From the NCBI RefSeq assembly GCF_013410215.1, contig NZ_JACCFQ010000001.1:868001-932000 (forward strand): a stretch of DNA of 64,000 bases, read 5' to 3'. Shown piece after piece: positions 58,138-64,000 of this stretch; position 1 is the stretch's first letter, and each line of letters starts with the position of its first letter. The translations under genes and the position numbers were made by a program. The notes beneath the pieces are model-generated. The model had not been told where the DNA came from, searched no databases, and worked only from the letters and a program-made list of their open reading frames with translations. This DNA is from Nesterenkonia sandarakina. GTDB taxonomy: Bacteria > Actinomycetota > Actinomycetes > Actinomycetales > Micrococcaceae.

Positions 58138-59421
58138 TCACTCGTTGCCTTCGAGGATGCCCTCGACCTCGGTGACGAAGGACTCTGCGGCCTCGGCCGG
58201 GGTCATCCGCTCGAAGTAGACGTCCTGCTGGCGATTGGTCAGCGCGGCGGAGATGCCGGTGAAGCCCACCGGCGGCAGGACCTCGGAATCGGTGATCTCG
58301 CCCTCGAGGTCGGCCACGAACTCAGCGGCGACGAGGTCCTGTCCTTCGACCTGCTCGATCACGCTCTCACGCACCTCCTGGTTCGAGGGCAGTCCACGGT
58401 CCATCAGGTTGGCCTGCCCGGCCTCTTCGGAGTTGACCATGAAATCGATGAACTGCTGTGCCTCCTCCGGGTAGTCCGTGGAGGCGGTGGCGGCGACCAG
58501 CATGGTGTTCTTGAACCACAGGCCGTTGTCCTCCGCGCTGCCGGTCTCGCTTGGGAAGCGCAGCGGGATCAGCTCGTTGCCGGAGGCCTCGGACATCACC
58601 GGGAGCTGGTTGGTCCAGGACATGCCCATGGCGGCCCGGTTCGTACCGATCATGGCCGCCTCCAGGGTCGCGGCCTCTTCTTCGACCAGCTCTGAGGCGC
58701 TGGCCAGAGCGTTGGAATCCATCATGTCCACCAGCAGGGTGAAGTACTCCTCGGCGTCCTCCTCGGTGAAGCCGATGCCGCCGTCCTCGGTGAACATGGA
58801 CTTATCCTGCTGGCGCAGCCACACCATCATGGTCTGTGGAATCGGCTTGTTGGTGCCATAGGCGCCGGTCTCTTCATGGATGGTCTCGCTGATCTCCATG
58901 TAGTCATCCCAGGTCCAGGTGGTGTCGTCCGGGATCTCCACGCCGGCCTCGTCAAAGAGCTGCGGATTGGCCAGCATCACCAGAGCGTTGACTCCGGTGG
59001 GAATGGCGTACTGGGTGCCGTCGGCCTGGCCGCCTTCGACCACGGCGGGATCCATGGCGGAGGTGTCGACCTCGGTGAGCTCGAGCAGTGAGCCGCGGTC
59101 CGCGTATTCGCTGATGAACTCGTCGTCGAGCTGGACGATGTCCGGGCCGTCGCCGGAGGCCACCTGGGTGGCCAGCTGGTCCTGGTATCCGGTCCAGTCG
59201 TTGAAGCTGCCCTCCACGGTGATGCCGGGGTTCTCCGCCTCGAAGGCGTCGATGATCTCCTGGGTGCTGGCGTTGCGGTCCTCGGAGCCCCACCAGGCGA
59301 AGCGCAGCTCGACGGGGTCTTCTTCGGTGCCCTCCGCCTGACCGCCTCCGCCGCATGCGGTCAGCGCCAGGACGCCGATGCTGGTGGCGGCGGTGAGTTT
59401 GCTGAAAGTCTTGAAGTTCAT
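58138..59421 (-). CDS. Sugar solute-binding lipoprotein, paralogue 3
   Basis: A 427-residue binding protein; signal peptide with lipobox ALTAC (Cys23), then LRFAWWGSEDRNASTQEIIDAF. Shares GPDIVQLDDEFISEYADRGSLLELTEVDTS with the other two. First gene of the SBP3-SBP2-GH106 operon. The ATG at 59421 is preferred because GAGGG lies upstream; a 4-codon longer start has no site. Two LacI-type operators (59452 and 59531) lie in its promoter region. Confidence 0.9.
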   Translation of the reverse strand: MNFKTFSKLTAATSIGVLALTACGGGGQAEGTEEDPVELRFAWWGSEDRNASTQEIIDAFEAENPGITVEGSFNDWTGYQDQLATQVASGDGPDIVQLDDEFISEYADRGSLLELTEVDTSAMDPAVVEGGQADGTQYAIPTGVNALVMLANPQLFDEAGVEIPDDTTWTWDDYMEISETIHEETGAYGTNKPIPQTMMVWLRQQDKSMFTEDGGIGFTEEDAEEYFTLLVDMMDSNALASASELVEEEAATLEAAMIGTNRAAMGMSWTNQLPVMSEASGNELIPLRFPSETGSAEDNGLWFKNTMLVAATASTDYPEEAQQFIDFMVNSEEAGQANLMDRGLPSNQEVRESVIEQVEGQDLVAAEFVADLEGEITDSEVLPPVGFTGISAALTNRQQDVYFERMTPAEAAESFVTEVEGILEGNE

Positions 59422-59451
59422 GTGATCCCTCATCGTTGATGGGCAAGTCTT

Positions 59452-59465
59452 TTAAATCGATTTAA
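59452..59465. promoter_or_regulatory. LacI-type operator 1 of the rhamnoside SBP/GH106 operon
   Basis: TTAAATCGATTTAA (59452-59465) is a perfect 14-base palindrome 30 bases upstream of the SBP3 start codon. It is the consensus version of the sites at 29245 and 40334. Confidence 0.85.
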
Positions 59466-59530
59466 TTAGAGAACATGGAGAACAACTGAATCTCTGCCCA
59501 ACACGCTACTTGTGATCTGAGACACAAGCA

Positions 59531-59544
59531 ATAAATCGATTCAA
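59531..59544. promoter_or_regulatory. LacI-type operator 2 of the rhamnoside SBP/GH106 operon
   Basis: ATAAATCGATTCAA (59531-59544) matches the operator at 59452 at 12 of 14 bases. Centres are 79 bases apart, a spacing compatible with DNA looping by a tetrameric or paired LacI repressor. Confidence 0.7.
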
Positions 59545-59606
59545 CGGATGCTTCATAGCCATGGAGTGATGCCATTAGCGCATCAAAGCACCTGGATGGC
59601 ACGGAA

Positions 59607-59694
59607 AGGGGCCGCCCCCGAGCTGATGATCGAGGACGGCCCCTGCGCTGAGCCGGTGCTGCGCGAGCACTGCCTGCCGCGACTACAGCGGCAG
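59607..59694. terminator. Two hairpins downstream of the mmsB gene
   Basis: CTGCCGC/GCGGCAG (59674-59694, 7-bp stem, 7-base loop) and AGGGGCCG/CGGCCCCT (59607-59644, 8-bp stem) follow the mmsB stop codon. Together they probably end the chvE-mmsAB transcript before the next promoter. Confidence 0.55.
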
Positions 59695-59699
59695 CAGGA

Positions 59700-60881
59700 T
59701 CAGGCGCTCACGGAGGACCGTTTCTTGCTCCAGACGTCGAAGGCCACGGCGAGCACCAGGACCACGCCGCGCACCACGTTCTGGGTGGACTGGTCGATGC
59801 CCAGGATCTGCATGCCGTTGGACATCACCGCCATGATCAGGCCGCCGATGATCGCGCCCTGGACCTTGCCCACACCGCCGGTGACCGCCGCGCCGCCGAT
59901 GAAGGCGGCCGCGATGGCGTCGAGCTCGAACATGTTGCCCGCCGCCGGCTGGGCGGAGTTCGACCGTGCCGAATAGACGATCCCGGCGATGGCCGCCAGC
60001 ACACCCATGTTGACGAAGAGCAGGAAGTTCACCCGCTTGGTCTTCACCCCGGAGAGCTTCGCGGCATCGAGGTTGCCGCCCATGGCGTAGATGTGCCGCC
60101 CGAAGACGGTGCGTTGGGTGACGAATCCGTAGATCAGCACCAGCGCGGCGAGCAGGATCAGCACGATGGGCATGCCGCGGGCGTTGGCCAGCTGCCACCC
60201 GAAGGCCATGATCACGGCCGCCACTGCGAGCACCCGGATCGCGAAGAGCCACAGCGCCTCCACCGGCTGCTTGTACTCGAGCTTGCGCATCCGCACCCGC
60301 CACTGCTGGACACCGAAGCCGGCCGCGGCCAGGGCGAAGATCAGCAGGGTGAAGACGTCATAGCCGGGGCCGCCGAGCAGTCCGTTGAGGAAGCCGCCGG
60401 CGATCTGCCGGTACTCGTTGGGGAACGGGGAGAGTGAGACGTTGTCCAGCACCTGCATGGCCAGTCCGCGGAAGATCAGCATCCCGGCCAGGGTGACGAT
60501 GAACGCTGGGATCCCCACGATCGCCACCCAGAAGCCCTGCCAGATGCCCACCAGGACACCGGTGATGAGCGCGGCGATGATCCCGACCCACCAGGGCATC
60601 CCTTCCCGGATCACCACGACGGCGGCCACCGCGCCGGTCAGTGCCACCACGGAGCCCACCGAGAGGTCGATGTGACCGGCGACGATGATCATCACCATGC
60701 CGATGGCGAGGATCAGGATGTAGGAGTACTGCAGCACCAGGTTGGTGATGTTTCCGGGGCTGAGCAGCGTGCCGCCGGTGAGCACCGTGAAGAGCAGCAC
60801 GATGAACACGAAGGCGATGTAGATGCCGCTCTGACGCAGATTCCGCGTCATGAGCTCCAAGAGATTTGATGTACCGGTCAT
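59700..60881 (-). CDS. mmsB: Multiple-sugar ABC transporter permease
   Basis: A 393-residue permease of the ribose/xylose (CUT2) family, GguB/MmsB type, with about ten membrane segments. Typical segments: IDLSVGSVVALTGAVAA, GIPAFIVTLAGMLIFRGLAM and GRHIYAMGGNLDAAKLSGVKTKRV (ATPase docking). Operon order chvE-mmsA-mmsB. Next to araA it is most likely an L-arabinose, or broad monosaccharide, importer. The gap to the ATPase gene is three bases. Confidence 0.92.
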   Translation of the reverse strand: MTGTSNLLELMTRNLRQSGIYIAFVFIVLLFTVLTGGTLLSPGNITNLVLQYSYILILAIGMVMIIVAGHIDLSVGSVVALTGAVAAVVVIREGMPWWVGIIAALITGVLVGIWQGFWVAIVGIPAFIVTLAGMLIFRGLAMQVLDNVSLSPFPNEYRQIAGGFLNGLLGGPGYDVFTLLIFALAAAGFGVQQWRVRMRKLEYKQPVEALWLFAIRVLAVAAVIMAFGWQLANARGMPIVLILLAALVLIYGFVTQRTVFGRHIYAMGGNLDAAKLSGVKTKRVNFLLFVNMGVLAAIAGIVYSARSNSAQPAAGNMFELDAIAAAFIGGAAVTGGVGKVQGAIIGGLIMAVMSNGMQILGIDQSTQNVVRGVVLVLAVAFDVWSKKRSSVSA

Positions 60882-60884
60882 GCC

Positions 60885-62426
60885 TCAGTCCCTCTCCATA
60901 GTCATAAGCTCCATGAGGCGCTCCTGGGTGGCCTCTTCCACGGGGAGCTGCCCGGTGATCCGCCCGGCGGAGAGCGCGTAGACGCGGTCGCACATGCCGA
61001 GCACCTCGGGCAGCTCGGAGGAGATGACGATGATCGCCTTCCCCGAGGCAGCCAGCTTGTTGATGATTGAATAGATCTCGTACTTCGCGCCGACGTCGAT
61101 GCCGCGGGTGGGCTCATCCAGGATGAGCAGCTCGGGCTCGGTGTAGAGCCACTTGCTCAGCACCACCTTCTGCTGGTTGCCTCCGGAGAGCTTGCCCATG
61201 ACGGAGAGGACCGTCGGTGCCTTGATGTTCATCGAGCTGCGGTAGCGCTCAGCCACCGCGATCTCCTCGTTGCCGTTGATCCAGCCGCGCGGTGCGACCC
61301 GCTTGAGGGCGGCGGCGGTGACGTTGCGCCGGATGTCGTCGATCAGGTTCAGCCCGTAGCGCTTGCGATCCTCGCTGACATAGGCGATGCCCGCCTTGAT
61401 GGCATCGGCCACGGTTTCGATCTTCACGGGCTTCTTGTGCATGTACACCGTGCCGCTGATGTCGCGTCCGTAGGACTTCCCGAACACGCTCATCGCCAGC
61501 TCGGTCCTGCCGGCGCCCATGAGTCCCGCGATGCCGACCACCTCCCCGGCGCGCACGTTCAGCGAAGCCCCTTCGACGACCTTGCGATCCCGCTGGGTGG
61601 GGTGGGTGACGTGCCAGTCCTCAACCCGGAACACCTCCTCGCCCAAGGTCACATCGCGCTCCGGGTACATGTTCTCCATGTCCCGGCCGACCATGCCCCG
61701 GATGATCCGACGGGTGAGGTCCTCCCCGTTGCGGGTGGCCTCGGCCATGTCGATGGTCTCCACCGTGCCGCCGTCTCGGATCACCGTGGTGGAGTCGGCC
61801 ACGGCCGCGATCTCGCCGAGCTTGTGCGAGATGATGATGCAGGTGACGCCCTCATCGCGCAGATCCCGGATCAGCCCGAGCAGGTGAGCGGAGTCGTCGT
61901 CGTTCAGCGCGGCCGTGGGCTCGTCGAGGATCAGCAGCCTCACGTTCTTGCTCAGCGCCTTGGCGATCTCCACGAGCTGCTGCTTGCCCACTCCGAGGTG
62001 ACCCACCGGGGTGACCGGGTTCTCGGCCAGGCCGACCTTCTCCATCAGCCGCACCGCCTCGGAGTTGACCTCGTGCCAGTTGATGATCCCTGCCGTGGCC
62101 TTCTCGTTGCCCAGAAAGATGTTCTCCGCCACCGAGAGGTGCGGCACCAGGGCCAGCTCCTGGTGGATGATCACGATGCCCAGGGCCTCGGAGTCGTTGA
62201 TCGAGGAGAAGCTCACCTGCTCGCCCTCGAAGTGGATCTCGCCCTCGTAGGTGCCCGCCGGGTAGAGCCCGGAGAGCACCTTCATCAGCGTGGACTTCCC
62301 GGCCCCGTTCTCGCCGCAGACCGCGTGGATCTCCCCCCGACGCACCTGAAGGTTCACGTCGTCCAGCGCCACCACCCCAGGAAACTTCTTGGTGATGGAG
62401 CGCATCTCGAGGATGTTCTCGTTCAT
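60885..62426 (-). CDS. mmsA: Multiple-sugar ABC transporter ATP-binding protein
   Basis: A 513-residue double ATPase of the CUT2 family. The N-terminal cassette has Walker A GENGAGKST (38-46), signature LGVGKQQLVEIAKAL and Walker B LLILDEPTAAL. The C-terminal cassette has the usual degenerate Walker A-like GLMGAGRTEL, the signature LSGGNQQKVVLSKWL and LLILDEPTRGID. Start ATG at 62426 with AGGAGG upstream (CTAAGGAGGGCCC). It is separated from chvE by a strong hairpin that may reduce expression relative to the binding protein. Confidence 0.93.
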   Translation of the reverse strand: MNENILEMRSITKKFPGVVALDDVNLQVRRGEIHAVCGENGAGKSTLMKVLSGLYPAGTYEGEIHFEGEQVSFSSINDSEALGIVIIHQELALVPHLSVAENIFLGNEKATAGIINWHEVNSEAVRLMEKVGLAENPVTPVGHLGVGKQQLVEIAKALSKNVRLLILDEPTAALNDDDSAHLLGLIRDLRDEGVTCIIISHKLGEIAAVADSTTVIRDGGTVETIDMAEATRNGEDLTRRIIRGMVGRDMENMYPERDVTLGEEVFRVEDWHVTHPTQRDRKVVEGASLNVRAGEVVGIAGLMGAGRTELAMSVFGKSYGRDISGTVYMHKKPVKIETVADAIKAGIAYVSEDRKRYGLNLIDDIRRNVTAAALKRVAPRGWINGNEEIAVAERYRSSMNIKAPTVLSVMGKLSGGNQQKVVLSKWLYTEPELLILDEPTRGIDVGAKYEIYSIINKLAASGKAIIVISSELPEVLGMCDRVYALSAGRITGQLPVEEATQERLMELMTMERD

Positions 62427-62450
62427 GGGCCCTCCTTAGGACCTCTGCCT

Positions 62451-62486
62451 CAGGGCGGGCCCGGGTGCAGACCCGGGCCCGCCCTG
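62451..62486. terminator. Intra-operon hairpin between chvE and mmsA
   Basis: Perfect 16-bp arms CAGGGCGGGCCCGGGT (62451-62466) and its complement (62471-62486) with a four-base loop. Such hairpins after binding-protein genes usually stabilise the upstream message or attenuate the downstream genes, giving binding protein in excess. Confidence 0.85.
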
Positions 62487-62526
62487 GAGCCGGTGAGCGA
62501 TGCTCAGCTCAGATAATCGGATGAGA

Positions 62527-63687
62527 TCAGAGCTGGCCGGACTCGACCTGTTCCTCGGTGTAGTACTCGGAGTCCACCAGGATCTCCTCGTAGTTGTCCT
62601 GCAGGATCATCTCCACCGGCAGCAGGTAGGAGGGGATGACCGCGGAGCCGTTGTCGTAGCTCTCGGTGTCGTTGGCCTCGGGCTCCTCCCCGCTGAGGAA
62701 GGTGTCTGCGGCGTTGACGGCCTGCTCGGCGAGCAGTCGGGTGTCCTTGAAGATGGTGGAGTGCTGCACCCCGTCGGCGATCAGCGAGACCGAGGCGATC
62801 TCGGCGTCCTGACCGGTCACGATCGGCAGTCCGTCTTCGATGGTGTCGCCCAAACCGTCGCTGCGCAGCGCCTGGATGATGCCGCGGGAGAGCGGATCCG
62901 CCGGCGCCAGGACGCCGTGGAGCTCTTCGCCGCCGCTGTAGGTGCTGGTGAGCAGGTTCTCCATGCGTTCCTGAGCCGTCTCCTGCTCCCAGCGCTGGGT
63001 GGCGGCCTGCTCGATGGTGGTCTGACCCGAGGGCACCGCGATGGTCTCGTCCTCGATATAGGGCTCAAGCACGTCCATGGCGCCGTCCCAGAAGAACCGG
63101 GCGTTGTTGTCATCGAGTGACCCGGCGAAGAGCTCCACGTTCAGCGTCTCCTCCGGGGCGTCCTCGGCGGGCTCGAAGTCCTCATCGAGCACACCCAGAC
63201 CGTAGAGCAGCGCGTTGGCCTGGTTCTGGCCCACCGCGAAGTTGTCGAAGGTGACGTAGAAGTCGACGTTCTCGCTGTTGGTCAGCAGCCGGTCGTAGGA
63301 GATCACCGGGATGTCGGCCGCGTCGGCGGCGTCGAGCTGACTGGTCAGCGAGGAGCCGTCGATCGAGGCGATGATCAGCGCGTCGACCTCCTGGGTGATC
63401 ATCTGGTCGATCTGCTGCTGCTGGGTGGGGATGTCGTCATTGGCGAACTGCAGGTCAGCGGTGTAGCCGAGCTCCTCCAGGCCTTCCTCCACGGAGGCGC
63501 CGTCGTTGACCCAGCGCTCGTAGGTCTGAGTCGGCATCGCTACGCCGACGGTCATGTCCTCCGGTGCGGCGTCGCCGCCGCCGGCGTCATCGCCGCCGTC
63601 GCTGCCAGCGCCTCCGCCGGAGCATGCGGTGAGGCCCAGAACCAGGACCGCCGAGACGCCCAACATCTTCATTGATCGGTTGTGCAT
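62527..63687 (-). CDS. chvE: Multiple-sugar-binding lipoprotein ChvE
   Basis: A 386-residue CUT2-family binding protein. Signal peptide with lipobox GLTAC (Cys22) and a Gly/Asp linker, then MTVGVAMPTQTYERWVNDGASVEEGLEELGY, QQQIDQMITQEVDALIIASID and VISYDRLL, the ChvE/XylF pattern. The ATG at 63687 is chosen because AGGAGG lies upstream; an in-frame extension of 53 residues lacks one. First gene of chvE-mmsA-mmsB, 79 bases after araA. Confidence 0.92.
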   Translation of the reverse strand: MHNRSMKMLGVSAVLVLGLTACSGGGAGSDGGDDAGGGDAAPEDMTVGVAMPTQTYERWVNDGASVEEGLEELGYTADLQFANDDIPTQQQQIDQMITQEVDALIIASIDGSSLTSQLDAADAADIPVISYDRLLTNSENVDFYVTFDNFAVGQNQANALLYGLGVLDEDFEPAEDAPEETLNVELFAGSLDDNNARFFWDGAMDVLEPYIEDETIAVPSGQTTIEQAATQRWEQETAQERMENLLTSTYSGGEELHGVLAPADPLSRGIIQALRSDGLGDTIEDGLPIVTGQDAEIASVSLIADGVQHSTIFKDTRLLAEQAVNAADTFLSGEEPEANDTESYDNGSAVIPSYLLPVEMILQDNYEEILVDSEYYTEEQVESGQL

Positions 63688-63766
63688 GATGCTTTCCTCC
63701 TGAGAAGTGATGTCTGCCGGTGCGGCAGGCACGTGGTGCGAATGAGTGGGTCTTGTACGCGCCGGG

Positions 63767-64000
63767 TCAGAGGCCCTGCGCAAGTCGGTGATAGGCGGCG
63801 TTGAAGCGCAGCTCCTTCGCGAAGCCGCGGGCCGTGGTGCCCGCATCGATGACCGCCAGCTCCATGCCGGCGATCTCGGCGAGGTCCTCGAAAGCCTGGA
63901 GGCCCGCGGCGGTGGAGAGCACGGTGTGGTGCGCGGCCCCGGCGGTGAGCCAGCACGCAGCCGAGGTCGCGAAGTCAGGGCGCGGCTCCCAGACCGCGCG
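63767..64000 (-). CDS. araA: L-arabinose isomerase (partial, C-terminal end only)
   Basis: Only the last 77 codons are inside the window; the gene enters from the right edge. The visible sequence [30 protein letters not shown] and [10 protein letters not shown] matches the C-terminus of AraA, which isomerises L-arabinose to L-ribulose. It precedes chvE-mmsAB on the same strand, so araB/araD and an arabinose regulator probably lie beyond the edge. It links the GH51 enzyme and the importers to central metabolism. Confidence 0.88.
   Translation of the reverse strand, partial: RAVWEPRPDFATSAACWLTAGAAHHTVLSTAAGLQAFEDLAEIAGMELAVIDAGTTARGFAKELRFNAAYHRLAQGL

Overview
The window is a gene-dense, high-GC stretch of a Gram-positive actinobacterial chromosome. 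Evidence: strong G/C third positions, a cory-CC-star/ArsA pair, actinobacterial-type L-rhamnose isomerase and fused aldolase/dehydrogenase, lipoprotein-type solute-binding proteins and no outer-membrane genes. The best guess is Micrococcales, perhaps Micrococcaceae (Arthrobacter/Nesterenkonia-like); the genus is not fixed by anything I can see. No rRNA, tRNA, CRISPR array, transposase or phage gene was found. The whole window is catabolism, transport and regulation.

1-5 kb is a malonate locus: madL (cut by the left edge), a fused malonyl-CoA decarboxylase/malonyl-CoA synthetase, a divergent GntR regulator and an IclR regulator. 5-16 kb is an aromatic/quinone region. A four-gene operon encodes a CaiB-type CoA-transferase, a citrate-synthase-fold lyase and a LigB/LigA-type extradiol dioxygenase. 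A divergent amidohydrolase, a DoxX protein, a cory-CC-star/ArsA pair, and an operon of maleylacetate reductase, MhqO-like dioxygenase and MhqD-like hydrolase follow. Four copies of one palindrome, CGGAC-N4-GTCC(G/A), sit on or just after the promoters of four of these transcription units, so they look like one regulon. 15-21.5 kb holds a sugar-porter MFS transporter, a GNAT protein and an etfB-etfA-citE-like-acyl-CoA dehydrogenase operon.

21.5-22.8 kb is a secreted repeat protein flanked by two inverted copies of a long hairpin whose stems covary. 22.8-31 kb is a complete L-rhamnose operon, rhaM-rhaI-rhaEW-rhaB-lldD, under a strong promoter with a LacI-type operator, plus a LacI regulator. 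31-36.8 kb is a hexarate pathway: talarate/galactarate dehydratase, GntR, LysR, KdgD and 2-oxoglutarate semialdehyde dehydrogenase, ending in a strong terminator.

36.9-64 kb is plant-oligosaccharide use, all on the minus strand: GH42 beta-galactosidase with a serine hydrolase; an ABC importer with GH51 arabinofuranosidase and a LacI regulator; two Gfo/Idh/MocA oxidoreductases with a ThuA-like protein; a DUF421 protein; an alditol-oxidase/SMP-30 lactonase fusion; three paralogous solute-binding lipoproteins without permeases around a GH106 rhamnosidase; and chvE-mmsA-mmsB next to the end of araA. The glycosidases lack signal peptides, so oligosaccharides are probably imported and cut inside the cell. 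A near-identical LacI operator (TTAAATCGATTTAA type) links the rhamnose operon, the GH106/SBP operon and the serine hydrolase/GH42 genes.
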